Of a DNA stretch of 64,000 nucleotides, positions 11,093 to 21,475 are shown one piece after another. A program made the translations under genes and the position numbers. Each line of letters begins with the position of its first letter. Position 1 is the stretch's first letter. The stretch is from contig JAOTOL010001605.1 of NCBI GenBank assembly GCA_034440575.1, positions 798,501-862,500 on the forward strand. Reading direction: 5' to 3'. A model generated the notes under the pieces. That model was not told where the DNA came from and ran no database searches. It saw only the letters and a list, made by a program, of their open reading frames with translations. This DNA is from Imbricaverruca yamaguchii. Taxonomy: Eukaryota > Arthropoda > Thecostraca > Neoverrucidae.

Positions 11093-11200
11093 GCCATAGA
11101 GGGCGGACCATAGAGGGGGACCATAGGGGGATCATATGGGGCGGAACATAGAGGGCGGACCATAGAGGGCGAATCACCGAGAATGGACCACAGCAAGCGG
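11093..11200. repeat. ~14-bp degenerate minisatellite
   Basis: The unit is GGACCATAGAGGGC with variants GGACCATAGGGGGATC and GGAACATAGAGGGC. There are about seven copies, and it fades at both ends into GGACCACAGCAAGC and GTGGATCACC. Confidence 0.8.
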
Positions 11201-11404
11201 ACCGCCGACCGTGGATCACCAAGGTTGGATCAATGAAGGCAAACCGCTACGAAGTATAGCGCCTGGCATCACTGGGCTCTGGCGACAAGCCAATGAAAGC
11301 GAACCCCGCGACAGTGATTGATCTCTGGATTCCTGGGATTCACCGCCTGTTAGCGGCTTTGTGGTGTCATGAGAAATGCGTCGCACGGGTCTAGACAGGG
11401 GCGT

Positions 11405-11880
11405 TGTAGTTGCGCACTGACGTCTCCAGTCTCCAGTCTCAAGGAAGGGAGTCGCAAGGGCTGTGACTGTGGCTGTGCACTGACGTCTGCAGTCTCCAGG
11501 AAGGACTGTGACTGCGGTTATGGCTGTGGCTGTAGCTGTTGCTGTGGCTGTGGCTGTATCTGTGTTTGCGTTTGTGGCCGTGACTCTGCACTGACGTCTC
11601 CAGTCTCCAAGGACTGTCGCTCGGCTGTGAAATAAAGTCTCCGGTCTCCAGGAAGGGCTGTGGCTGTGGCTGTGCACTGACGTCTCCAGTCTCCAGGAAG
11701 GGCTGTGGTTGTGGCTGTGCACTGACGTCTCCAGTCTCCAGGAAGGGCTGTGGCTGTGGCTGTGGCTGTGGCTGTGGCTGTGGCTGTGGCTGTGGCTGTG
11801 GCTGTGGCTGTGGGCGTGGCTGTGGCTGTGGCTGTGGCTGTGTCTGTGTCTGTAGCTGTACACTGACGTCTGCATGTGTT
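11405..11880. repeat. GTGGCT hexanucleotide array within a ~45-bp unit repeat
   Basis: CTGTGGCTGTGG tracts alternate with CACTGACGTCTCCAGTCTCC and AGGAAGGG modules, forming several ~45-bp units. The tract at 11746-11850 is nearly pure (GTGGCT)n. Translations give His-Ser or Pro-Gln runs on the minus strand, which are products of the hexamer and not a gene. Confidence 0.9.
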
Positions 11881-12004
11881 GTCGGCACCGAGCCGTAACG
11901 TCATGCACCATCCGGCCACAATGGTCCGTCTCCGGTGGTAACCGGACACGGTGCCCTGGAGATGACAGAAGCGCCGTGAACGCCGCAGGCAGTTAGCTGA
12001 CGGC

Positions 12005-12335
12005 GCACCACCAGACCCAGGCGTCAGCACAGGCGAGCGGGGGCGGGCGCGAGCCGACACAGGCGGGGGAGGGCGCGAGCCGACACAGGCGAGCGGGGGC
12101 GGGCGCGAGCCGACACAGGCGCGAGCCGTCCGTGTAACGTGATACCTGAAATGCTCGGACGCTGCCGAGTGTGAGATCCAGCGGTTGAGGTTCATCGGTG
12201 TGGGACGCAGCGGTTGAGGTTCATCAGTGTGGGACGCAGCGGTTGAGGTTCATCAGTGTGAGACCCAGCAGTTGAGGTTCATCAGTGTGAGACCCAGGAG
12301 TTGAGGTTCATCAGTGTGGTACCCATCAGCTGAGG
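12005..12335. repeat. Two adjacent ~30-bp minisatellites
   Basis: 12005-12130 carries about four copies of GCGAGCGGGGGCGGGC plus GCGAGCCGACACAG, one unit shortened. 12168-12335 carries about six copies of CAGCGGTTGAGGTTCATC plus AGTGTGGGACG, with later units diverged (CCCAGGAGTTGAGG, CCATCAGCTGAGG). Confidence 0.88.
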
Positions 12336-12714
12336 TTCATCGGTCTCGACCGACCCCACTGGGCTCCGTCGAGAATGAACGTATTCCGACACGACTGTCT
12401 GTAATTACTGCTCTGCTAGTCTATTGCGGCATGGCTGGGATGTGTGGTGGTTTGTGTTCATACTTCGTCGCCGAGTTCGGTCCACAGCTATGTGGCGAAC
12501 AGGCCTGTTGTGTGTCAGCTGGCCCGTTAGTCCACAGTTCCACCGTAGTCCAAGCCGTCTGCGGGACAGGACATTCGGTATCGATACGTGAAGCCGTGAT
12601 TTCGCTGAAAACAGTGCATGCCTGCACCGGTCACGAGCGTGGTAGCCGAATGACGAAGTGGCGCCTCGTTGTTCCATTTTCCCGTTCGTGACAACGATGT
12701 GACACCATTATACT
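12336..12714. other. Unassigned sequence upstream of the 66-bp array
   Basis: Open frames exist on both strands, including one on the minus strand continuous with the repeat, but there is no domain, signal peptide or splice evidence. I do not call a gene. Confidence 0.35.
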
Positions 12715-13613
12715 GCAGACCACCAACTGGTGGCACCTTCAGACGATACTGACCAGTGGTCACCAAACGCCTGCACTTGGTCAGACCACCAGCCGGTGGC
12801 ACCTTCAGACGATACTGACCAGTGGTCACCAAACGCCTGCACTTGGTCAGACCACCAACCGGTGGCACCTTCAGACGATACTGACCAGTGGTCACCAAAC
12901 GCCTGCACTTGGTCGGACCACCAGCCAGTGGCACCTTCAGACGATACTGACCAGTGGTCACCAAACGCCTGCACTTGGTCAGACCACCAACTTGTGGCAC
13001 CTTCAGACGATACTGACCAGTGGTCACCAAACGCCTGCACTTGGTCAGACCACCAACCTGTGGCACCTTCAGACGATACTGACCAGTGGTCACCAAACGC
13101 CTGCACTTGGTCAGACCACCAACTTGTGGCACCTTCAGACGATACTGACCAGTGGTCACCAGACGCCTGCACTTTTGACCACCAGCTTGTGGCACCTTCA
13201 GACGATACTGACCAGTGGTCATCAAACGCCTGCACTTTTGACCACCAGCTTGTGGCACCTTCAGACGATACTGACCAGTGGTCATCAAACGCCTGCACTT
13301 GGTCGGCCCACCAACCAGTGGCGCCTTCAGACGATACTGACCAGTGGTCACCAAACGCCTGCACTTGGTCAGACCACCATCCAGTGGCACCTTCAGACGA
13401 TACTGACCAGTGGTCACCAAACGCCTGCACTTGGTCAGACCACCATCCAGTGGCACCTTCAGACGATACTGACCAGTGGTCATCAAACGCCTGCACTTGG
13501 TCAGACCACCAACCAGTGGCACCTTCAGACGATACTGACCAGTGGTCACCAAACGCCTGCACTTGGTCAGACCACCAGCCGGTGGCACCTTCAGACGATA
13601 CTGACCAGTTCGA
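12715..13613. repeat. 66-bp minisatellite, about 13.5 copies
   Basis: The unit contains GTGGCACCTTCAGACGATAC, TGACCAGTGGTCACCAAACG and CCTGCACTTGGTCAGACCAC. Units near 13170-13250 lack six bases (CACTTTTGACCACC). Nearly all variation sits in one short box between ACCACC and GTGGCACC. Since 66 is divisible by three, frames of about 297 aa (plus) and 284-375 aa (minus) remain open. The plus frame would be a 22-residue repeat beginning VAPSDDTDQWSPNACTW. No start context, signal peptide or splice border favours any frame, so I call it a satellite. Confidence 0.93.
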
Positions 13614-13659
13614 CGTCGAATGACATCACTTCCCTGCCATTGACGCCATAGCAACGAAA

Positions 13660-14200
13660 CACGAGGTCAATGAAGAACTCAATCAAACCTTTGACCTTGG
13701 CATTCCCCGGTTTAAAATGTAATTCGAGTGCCCACCGCTGGCCATCGCTTGATACCAGATTTGGATTGGTTTGAGCGAAAACGAAAAAAATCAAGGTGAA
13801 CTTAGGATCAGCTCGGCATTTGCCCTTCAAAAAATAATTCGATTGCTTAGCTTTCTGATACCGCATAACAAGCCACGTCGAATGACGCCCATTTGATGGA
13901 AATTGAAGCGATTGCAACCGAACTTCGAGTTCGGTGGATATCGCTTCAATATCGACATCTAATAAATCAAGCTAACCTTTGACCTTGAAGTTTAGCCTTG
14001 ACATGCACTGGTTGAAAATGTTACACGATGGCTCGCCACATGCCTGATACCAAATTTGCGCAGGTTTGGGTAAAAACGGGAAAAAATACGAGGCGACCGA
14101 AGAAACCGGTTTGTGTTGAACCTTTGCCGTTAAAGTGGTAATGTGAGACCTACGTAGTTGCTTCCAGGGTGTTCGGTGCAAGCAAATGCATTTGTGGTAA
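13660..14200. repeat. Diverged direct duplication, ~285-bp offset
   Basis: 13678-13790 and 13963-14092 share AACCTTTGACCTTG, TTGATACCA / CTGATACCA, GATTTGGATTGGTTTG / AATTTGCGCAGGTTTG and a GCGAAAACGAAAAAAAT / GTAAAAACGGGAAAAAAT block. Both copies keep AACCTTTGACCTT, close to a direct-repeat-1 nuclear-receptor site. No coding signal is seen. Confidence 0.6.
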
Positions 14201-14221
14201 TTGATTCAACGATCATACACC

Positions 14222-14854
14222 CGTCGCTGGATGCCAATGCCAATACAACTACGCCTCTGGCGAACTCGTCGCTGAATACCAATACGAATATGAATACGAG
14301 TACGACGTTACCTTAACGTATATGTGCTTAAGGCTGCCCATGACTCTCCTCCATGGTCTTGACGATACCCAAGGACACCCAGAGTCACGTTTTCTCAAGA
14401 TATATAGTATATGCGCAAAGGAATACAACCTAAGACGCATAATCCCTTGTGATAATGCAAGTTCGCTGCATCGCAAAGTACAATTTTCCACCCAAGCGAA
14501 AACACAAGATGGTCAAGGTTCCTGTTATTCAAGAATGGCTCCGTAGCAGAAATTTCTAACGTATGCTGATTTCCCGTTCGGAAATTTTGTGACGACAGAT
14601 AACCTGTGAAGCCCGTTGATTGGCTAGATCGGCTTCTTGTATTTTTGGTGATTCTCTCGCATAGATATTTTCACTTTATACATCATTAAGCATAATTTTG
14701 ACCATGCTCCGATGGCGACTGTCAACTGGGTGTGTGGTGGGGGGGGGGGTGAGCGAGGGCGACATACGATGGACCATGAGTTGCATCATAATCTCCAAAG
14801 GTCATAACTTACACAGCTCATAACCTCCACACCTTCAGCATGCCCAAAGCTTTT
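14222..14854. other. Unassigned sequence
   Basis: Contains short TATGAATACGAATACG-type repeats near 14270-14310 and a G-run near 14740. No gene recognised. Confidence 0.35.
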
Positions 14855-14936
14855 CAGGCCACCAGCCAGTGGCTGTGGCATCTTCAGACAATACTGATCA
14901 GTGGTCACCACACGCCTGCACTTAGTCAGGTTAACG
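14855..14936. repeat. Isolated diverged copy of the 66-bp unit
   Basis: GGCATCTTCAGACAATACTG, ATCAGTGGTCACCACACGCC and TGCACTTAGTCAGG match the 66-bp array that ends 1.2 kb upstream, at roughly 88%. It is a single orphan unit flanked by unrelated sequence. Confidence 0.85.
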
Positions 14937-15565
14937 AAGGGTTGCCTCCCCTAACGTAGTCAATGCCTGCCGTATACCTGCAGATTCCACACACGCACCA
15001 CCTCAACAGCTCTGGAAGTTTATCCCCCCCCTTCAGGAAGTAATGTGCCTGTTTCGACAACTGCTAACACCTCCCTGAACACCTGGATTGAAACATGCGA
15101 CCATAGATATGCAGTTGCAATAGGGTGTTGAACAATCGCATTCAGCTCGACAGAAGTGAAGAAGGATGACTTCCAAGTCAGCTTGCACGGTTCCGGGTGT
15201 TTCCCGAGCACCGGCCGGTTGCCACCCGGGACGGATGACGAACACACAGGAAAGCTTGTCTCCGACGGAGTAGTTCCACCGCATCGAAGTCGGTTCGGCA
15301 GGGTAAAAAGACGCACAACTGAGCAAACTTCCGATTGAGATGTTTTTCTGCCTTTTGCTGCCTCGTGACAGTAAGAACGTCTTCAAAGTTGGCATGAGAA
15401 CAAAGCTTCATTGAAAGCTTCCAACGTCTTCGAAGTTGGCATGAGAACAAGGCTGCACTTTCGGCGGTGTCAACTGCCAATCAGCTGATCGATGTCAGTG
15501 GTGACGTCGGTGCACAGAATCTGCCAGTGTGATCAGGCCTTCATCTGACGAACACCAATGTGCTG
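14937..15565. other. Unassigned sequence with a short duplication
   Basis: A direct duplication of CGTCTTC(A/G)AAGTTGGCATG lies at 15378-15398 and 15425-15445, each followed by AGAACAA. A 120-aa minus-strand frame (15033-15395) has no recognisable domain and I do not support it as a gene. Confidence 0.35.
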
Positions 15566-15622
15566 GGATGTCACATGTCGCCACATGTCGCCACATGTCG
15601 CCACATGTCGCCACATGTCGTG
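15566..15622. repeat. 10-bp tandem repeat
   Basis: Five copies of GCCACATGTC stand immediately before the 5'-truncated end of the next LINE fragment. Confidence 0.85.
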
Positions 15623-16440
15623 GGACTCCCATGTAGCTGTTGTGGTCCGCAAGTGCACTGGATTCCTTCTGGCCCTGAGCCATCTGCGTCACCATCTGCC
15701 CACCAGTACCCTCTTCACTATAGTCAATAGCCTAGTTATACCCAATATTCGCTACTGCATATCTGTTTACGGGAGCGGGTCGGCAGCAAACATTCACAGA
15801 CTAGACAAGCTCATTAACTTCGCCACTAGAGTCGTGTCAGGTCTCCGGAAATTTGGTCATATTTTTATGCCCGTAACGAGTTGCGTCTCCTCACCGCAGC
15901 TGATCTGTATCTATTTCACAGCCTTACTTTGCTCCACAAGATCACTCTGACGGGTGAGCCAACGCACATTGCCGGTCAGATCACTGCAAACTCTACCCTG
16001 CGAAACCGTCGCACACGTGCAGACGACCACCTGCACCTGCCAGCCATACGCAGAGAGGCTGACCGCAGGAGATTTATTTACTCGTATGTCTTCCACTATA
16101 ACACACTTCCTACTGAAACACAAACATCGAGGCTATCTAACTTCAAGAAACATGCACTAGCTTATCTTCACGTACAACACTAGTCACAAAAAAAAACTTA
16201 CACAATGGATGTGTGTACACTATGGACTTACTTTTAGGCCAACGCTTCCCTATCACTTCGATAAACTACACATTTATAGCTAGTGTTACAAGCATGGTGT
16301 GTGTAGTGCAGATAGTGATATGGGTATTGTGCTATGTTGGCGTACGAATGTTTGTTGCGCATCTGCTCTCACTATTGACCACAACTCTATCCTTTCTTTT
16401 GTAAACATCTGTGAGTTATACCCAGACTGTCCATAATTGA
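15623..16440 (+). mobile_element. LINE reverse transcriptase C-terminal fragment and 3' UTR
   Basis: The plus frames read VRKCTGFLLALSHLRHHLP, IPNIRYCISVYGSGSAAN and RLDKLINFATRVVSGLRKF, then shift frame near 15860 to RLLTAADLYLFHSLTLLHKI, RRFIYSYVFHYNTLP and SNFKKHALAYL before a stop at 16183. These are the post-palm thumb and C-terminal blocks of CR1/L2/Jockey-type elements. The palm is absent (5' truncation) and one frameshift is present. The 3' boundary is approximate. It ends just upstream of the SWIM gene's start region. Confidence 0.8.
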
Positions 16441-16452
16441 CCGTTCAACCTG

Positions 16453-16466
16453 CCACCAGATGGCAG
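16453..16466 (+). promoter_or_regulatory. CTCF-like core site
   Basis: CCACCAGATGGCAG matches every position of the common CTCF core consensus CCASYAGRKGGCRS. By base counting, such a match is expected only about 0.03 times by chance in both strands of 64 kb. It lies 16 bases upstream of the YY1/TISU-like element. Actual occupancy is inference. Confidence 0.5.
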
Positions 16467-16477
16467 GACAAAAATTT

Positions 16478-16490
16478 AAAGATGGCGGCC
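16478..16490 (+). promoter_or_regulatory. YY1/TISU-like element at a probable gene start
   Basis: TAAAGATGGCGGCC contains AAGATGGCGGC, the YY1 core that also functions as TISU, a short-leader start element of housekeeping genes. The ATG at 16482 opens a 15-codon frame (MAATTEINNSRTVFE) that stops at 16527, so here it would act as a promoter element or upstream ORF unless it is spliced. Confidence 0.5.
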
Positions 16491-16561
16491 ACAACGGAGA
16501 TAAACAATTCGCGTACGGTGTTTGAGTGATACTGTCTGGAGCTTGCTTCAGGGTAAAGGAG

Positions 16562-16869
16562 ATGGATCCTACTGCACCTAAAGTATCAATTGTGCAAATA
16601 TCTGAGTATATCGGCGATAAAAAACGTTGTGCCATTGAGGGGGAAGCCGTACTAGATGCAGGGCACATAATTTCTTGTGGTACGATTGGGAAAGAACCTG
16701 GCAAGGTTACAGTGCAGGCGCTCTGCGTAAAATCCAGCCACCTACGCGAGAAGCCCCATGAGCTACATGCTGTGGTTGAGTGTGGAAGATTCTGGGTACA
16801 GTGCTCCTGCAAAGCTGGTCTCTCAGAAAGCTGCAAGCATTGCATTGCTCTGCTACTATACCTAAACAG
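16562..16869 (+). CDS. SWIM-type zinc-finger protein, first recognisable coding exon (partial)
   Basis: The exon encodes about 103 residues from MDPTAPKVSIVQISEYIGDK to LLLYLNR. Near its C-terminus CSCKAGLSESCKH fits the SWIM zinc-finger pattern CxC...CxH (a zinc-binding fold in DNA- or protein-interaction modules). Upstream residues AGHIISCG and LCVKSSHLREKPHELHAVVE resemble the N-terminal part of invertebrate SWIM proteins that often carry a YqaJ-type nuclease domain further on; that is from memory of the family and the nuclease is not in view. The exon ends at CTAAACAG|GTGAGG, a good donor, splitting an Arg codon. If unspliced, a TGA would follow at once. The ATG at 16562 is chosen because the frame upstream has no ATG; an acceptor-like CTTGCTTCAG precedes it at 16541-16550, so the exon could instead be internal. 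CTCF-like and YY1-like motifs lie just upstream. Later exons were not found. Confidence 0.75.
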
Positions 16870-17353
16870 GTGAGGAAAGTGAAGTGTTGAATGATTGCTA
16901 TTATTGACAGAACTGCACATGGATGTAATATTGAAATAGGAAATTAGCTTTAGCAAGGCGTAAAACCAGTAGGTTCTGACCCCTGATGACATCAGAATTT
17001 CCACCTATGCCTGGCATCATGCAAATATGGAAGCCTTTTTGAATTATTGATGTTGGGAATATCTGATTCACCCACAAAGGGCACTTGTGTCTCATAGTTG
17101 CACTGGTCTATTTATGTTTTATGTCTACATTCTCTGAAATATGTTGTTATGCCAGAGCTTGAAGCTCATGCACTTTAGTATTGCTAGCACAACACCAACC
17201 AAAAGAAGCAATGCTATGCAACAGCAACATTTTGATTGACCTGCTGGTGGTCACACAACACCGGTATCCACCATGATAATTGTATGCACTTCAAACTCCT
17301 TTTAGGGTAAGAGAGAAACATGACAAAGTATTTCAGATACTTTTATTGTAGCA
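16870..17353. other. Probable intron start, unassigned AT-rich sequence
   Basis: Begins with the GTGAGG donor of the SWIM exon. AT-rich, without exon-like frames. Confidence 0.4.
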
Positions 17354-17405
17354 TAGCTGTATGCCCATTGCGGTATATTTTCCCCAAAACCCAATAAACA
17401 AACAA
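17354..17405 (+). mobile_element. Diverged SINE-tail copy
   Basis: GCTGTATGCCCATTGCGG, then CCCCAAAACCCAATAAACAA and ACAA resemble the 57-bp family (GCTGTATGACC...CCCCTAAGCCCAAATAACC). No target duplication is visible. Confidence 0.45.
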
Positions 17406-17493
17406 GAATTAGGCAACCTAACTAAAAAAAAAGTAATTTTAGAAAATAATATGGATTAATCTAACCCAACTCCCATGAATGCAAGAAACAGAT

Positions 17494-17553
17494 TGAAAAA
17501 AAAGTGGAATCGAAGCGCCCCTAAGCCCAAATAACTAACTGAAAAAAATGGAA
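17494..17553 (+). mobile_element. 30-bp micro-retroposon with target duplication
   Basis: The insert 17510-17539 (TCGAAGCGCCCCTAAGCCCA, AATAACTAAC) is the 3' end of the 57-bp family. It is flanked by TGAAAAAAAAGTGGAA (17494-17509) and TGAAAAAAATGGAA (17540-17553), a direct repeat differing only in run length and one G. If real, this is a nearly complete loss of the 5' part. Confidence 0.65.
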
Positions 17554-17954
17554 CATGCTAAGCCTTTTTCACTATGTTCCGAACCAAAAACAAAGTAACA
17601 TAACCTATCCAAACCTGCTGTTGGGAAAGAAGCTGATTAAATCAAACAAATGTGTATATTTTTAACAAAAACTGACCAAGCCTTACCTAACCAACACTAC
17701 AACACCCACCCTTTAAGTCTGCTTCATGCAGGGAAATATGTAGAAGACTTGTCTTGTTAATACAATGTAGCACAATACTTCCTATAAAATACCATCATAC
17801 CTTTTCTTTGAAACGATTTAACCTTCAACCACTTTTGATATCATCTCCCATATGAACTGAAAAGTATGCATTAGAACCAGAATTGAGGGGTCACATCATC
17901 TTAGTCAGTTCAAGAAGTATGCTCTTACAAATTGTTTTCTTGAAATTCCTTGGG
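17554..17954. other. AT-rich unassigned (probably intronic)
   Basis: No exon, element or repeat recognised. Confidence 0.4.
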
Positions 17955-18267
17955 AGCCCCAGGAGACATTTTAGAACACTGACATAAATATGCCTTCACA
18001 ATGCATATCCAACATCAATGCAAATTGTTTTCTTGAAATTCCTTATCTGAATTAAAATACAAGTGTCTCAATTAGTTTATCTGTCCAGGAACTTGTGCAA
18101 ATTTCAGTGTATTGAAGCATCAGTCAACAGGTGCAAATATTTGGGTGCTGATGCACATCATCAAGGCATGTGTCATGCTTTTCATCTAGACAGACACCCA
18201 GGCCTCAGGAGACATTTCGGAACACCGACATAAATAGACCTTGACAATGCATACCAATGTCAATGCA
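17955..18267. repeat. Diverged direct repeat pair (~70 bp, 242-bp offset)
   Basis: 17955-18022 and 18197-18267 share CAGGAGACATTT, GAACAC(T/C)GACATAAATA, then ACAATGCATA and ATCAATGCA / GTCAATGCA. A second small duplication, TTGTTTTCTTGAAATTCCTT, occurs at 17932-17951 and 18025-18044. Confidence 0.7.
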
Positions 18268-18589
18268 TATTTGTAAGCTGATGCAGGCAATGCATTAGGA
18301 GGCAGATCTACCAATTGTATTATGGCAGGGGCACTTTTTGAGGAGAGGATTTATGTATTCAGAGGTAGCATCTTTTTAACCTTACAGAAATTATCTCAGC
18401 AGAGGAACACTGATTGGGGGTGGGTACACTCAAGCATCTGAGGGGCAGCCCTTCTCACTCAAAGAGAGGTTGTATGTGTGGTGTGGCTGTGGCACACCTT
18501 GCCTAATGATCCACCACTATAATGCGTATTTGCACCAAAGAGCACCAATGCTCATTAATGGCTGATGCCTGGTGTGCAAAGAGGTAAAT

Positions 18590-18652
18590 GGGCACTGAAT
18601 GACGAAACCTGGTCGATGCACCCTAAAACTCAAATAACCAACCAACCAATCA
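18590..18652 (+). mobile_element. SINE-tail copy of the 57-bp family
   Basis: GGGCACTGAATGACGAAACC, TGGTCGATGCACCC and AAAACTCAAATAACCAACCA match the family along their whole length, including the same 5' start at GGGC. Clear target duplications are not visible. Confidence 0.7.
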
Positions 18653-19880
18653 ATTCGATTAGTGCCTACCTATATTTCATAGCAATTGCGAAAAATAACA
18701 GCAAAGTATGCCATATTAGCTTGCAGAAAAATGGGAATGAAATATTTATAGAGTAATCATTCTATTTTTCAATGGCACATGTTCATGGATACATCAACCA
18801 CTGCGATTGCCGACATTGGTGCAGCATTAATGTGGGACAAGTATAACAATTACAACATGAGTGTGCATGCTACATTACCCAACATTAGGTATACAATAGT
18901 GGTGAATCCCTGATTATGCAACACCAATAGCAGAATTACTTTGGAAAGAAGACCAAGAAAGCGAAGAATCATGAGACCAAAATGTAGCAGTTTTTATCTA
19001 AGCTAATGTACTGTCAAGCAAATGAACCTTCAGAGTGAATATTAAGAGGTAAGAAAATAAATTTAGAATGATATGTTACTTTGAAAGTGTTTGGTTGAGC
19101 GATGTCCATAAGATGCCACTGGTAAGATATTGTATGCAAAAGATATCAAAAGGGTAATAATAAGAGATAGACAAAAAGAATTCATTTGATGTAGAAGAAT
19201 ATGGTCAGTTGCATAATAGGCTTCACCACGAGTCCAAAACTGGCACAAAACTTTATATAAATACCAAATAAATTTGAACGCATCCCTTATGTGCACATTA
19301 TTTAAATACCGACAATTCCTCAAGGTTGCTTAATTTTACCTTTTGCATTACATTCTAATTGTACATGTAGATATGCAGTTTATTATTATGTGCATGAATG
19401 CAATATGGTTGAATTACATGCTGGTAACACCAATAGTTTTATGAAGCCTTCATCCATATATACATACCAGAAAGTATATAATCATCCTTCTTGAAGTGCT
19501 TGCTGCATACCTTCATGTGCCTTGATGCTTTCTTGCCCATTTTTAAAATGTTGTGCCACTTTTTGAAAGTAACTTATCTCTCGGGAAGCGATGGAAGCTG
19601 ACTTCAGGTTCCCTCCTGTGCAATGATTTGCATTGTGGAACACAACAATATGTATTGGACTTGCTCACCTTATCCACTTGATTCATCATGTTCACAGCTT
19701 TGCAAGAGCCCTCACACTCTCAAATTTCAAGCCGGCAAGGACCAGAAATAGTATGTTTCTGATAGCGCGCCAGATTTGTCACACTTTTATCCCACCAACT
19801 GTAGTTCAACGTTTCTGCCAGCAGGCGGCAACCCTTTCGCCTTGAACGGTCAATAGCCACTGTACGTGGAGGGCCATGTA
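18653..19880. other. AT-rich unassigned
   Basis: No coding exon is supported. A 70-aa plus frame at 19633-19845 has no domain. CCAGCAGGCGGCAA at ~19820 is a near match to the CTCF core, with two deviations. Confidence 0.35.
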
Positions 19881-19883
19881 TCG

Positions 19884-19915
19884 TGAAATAAATAAATAAA
19901 TAATTAAATACATGC
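19884..19915. repeat. (AAAT)n tail
   Basis: Four or more AAAT repeats follow CATGTATCGTG, a typical 3' tail of a retroposed element. The body upstream is not recognised. Confidence 0.6.
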
Positions 19916-20592
19916 TGCGCTTCAGCGGAGCGCTGATGGAAGATTGCACAGCTTCCAAGCGAACTCCACTCAGCAACGCTTCAAGCCTATTAACTTTGGT
20001 GGGCGTGAAGTGCCTATCAAAACGGCGTTAGCGCCGTCTCATTTGAAACGCCTGCTCCTTCTGACAATATTGAGGGTAAAATCAGCACGCATTGGTTACA
20101 CACTCGGAGATCGTCGTTGCTGTTGCGCTTTAGGGGAGCATCAGCTACATTCGTTACACAGCACACACTCGGAGATCGGACCGATTTTGCCCGGGTGACT
20201 CGCGGCAGTTCAGACGAGCGATTGTTTACAATAGCTCATGAGATCGCAGTATACGCAACACACGCAACATCAATTCAGATCTATGTCGGAAAACGCTCGA
20301 AAATGATGCTTGGGGGAGACGATTGGGACTGGGAAGGCGCGCTTGGGAAGCACGCTATTAGCATATCCCCGTGAGGCTTCCTCATGCTCATGAATTGATG
20401 TCGACATTGCATACGGCACACTATCGCTTTCCAGATGTATTTCCATCCGCGTGATTTTCTTTGTCCATTATTTGTCTATCACATGCATGACTGGATTGCG
20501 GATATGGATTAAAACTACCTATGATTAAGCACGCATTACCTAGTTGCATTGCGGTGTTTTAGTAACTGGTTGTACAATGCATTATATTGCAT
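19916..20592. other. Unassigned sequence with two short duplications
   Basis: TTACACACTCGGAGATCG at ~20095 recurs as CACACACTCGGAGATCGG at ~20162. No gene recognised. Confidence 0.35.
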
Positions 20593-20595
20593 ATA

Positions 20596-20600
20596 TACTC

Positions 20601-20669
<69 letters not shown>

Positions 20670-20683
20670 GGGGGGTGGGGGGT

Positions 20684-20777
<94 letters not shown>
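20596..20777. repeat. Compound microsatellite (TA)n-G-rich-(TG)n
   Basis: (TA)n at 20596-20668, a GGGGGGTGGGGGGTGG spacer, then (TG)n at 20686-20777. Translations of it are meaningless YI and CV runs. Confidence 0.97.
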
Positions 20778-20780
<3 letters not shown>

Positions 20781-21475
20781 ATAAATGTGCATATGCTGTT
20801 CTAACGGATCATATAATTCAAAAACCAAAGATGTAAGTTACATAACCGGATAATGAACGTCGCCGGTTATATGCTATGACCACACCTAAAATGTGTCTAC
20901 TCTTCTGACAATGGGCACTGCCACAGATAACTCCCTCGCAAAATTGGGCTCGCTTGTTAAAGGTTTGCAGAGTTCATGTGCGAATGGGCATCTCACTTCA
21001 TCACACTATCAACAGCTCCCGGCACGCTACATGAGGATCCACGAGTCTACGTCTCGTAAATGTAATAAACTTAAATGTCTCTAAACGTAAATGTCTCCGT
21101 AAATCTACGTAAATGCAGGCCAGCGATACTGTGACGTGGAAAACCCGGCCTGTCTCGCGGCCACTCGCCACACGTCTCCCCGCCACACGCGACCGCCTCC
21201 TCTCCGGAACGCGCGACCGACGCGCGTGACATCATCGGAAGCGTCTATCGCGGCGGGAGCGGGCGTCGCATCCGGCCTGGTGGACGGCGACGTCACGACG
21301 TCGCGACCGCAGCGGCGCGCCGACGCGTCGCTCCAACGTAAACACGCGCGTCACGGCGCGTCGGCGTCGGCCCGTCGGAGATCGTCGACGGCGACGTTGG
21401 CGCGCTGGCGCGCGGCGAAGGTCGCCGCGGCGGTCACGACGCGCCGGCGCCCGCTGCGCGCGCGCAGTCCGGCGA
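20778..21475. other. Unassigned sequence, GC-rich after 21.1 kb
   Basis: No exon with credible borders. 21.17-21.5 kb is extremely CpG-rich and could be a CpG-rich regulatory region, but no core promoter motif was seen. Confidence 0.35.

Noticed and set aside
11216..11911. His-Ser-rich and Pro-Gln-rich minus-strand frames
   Set aside because: Translation products of the GTGGCT hexamer array.
12527..13654. 375-aa minus-strand frame across the 66-bp array
   Set aside because: It exists only because the repeat unit is 66 bp and stop-free; other frames are equally open, and there is no start, signal or splice support.
16387..17004. 205-aa minus-strand frame
   Set aside because: It lies antisense to the SWIM exon, which has motif, splice and promoter support; the antisense frame has none.
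19633..19845. 70-aa frame before the (AAAT)n tail as a LINE C-terminus
   Set aside because: No RT or C-terminal block could be matched; only the tail looks retroposon-like.
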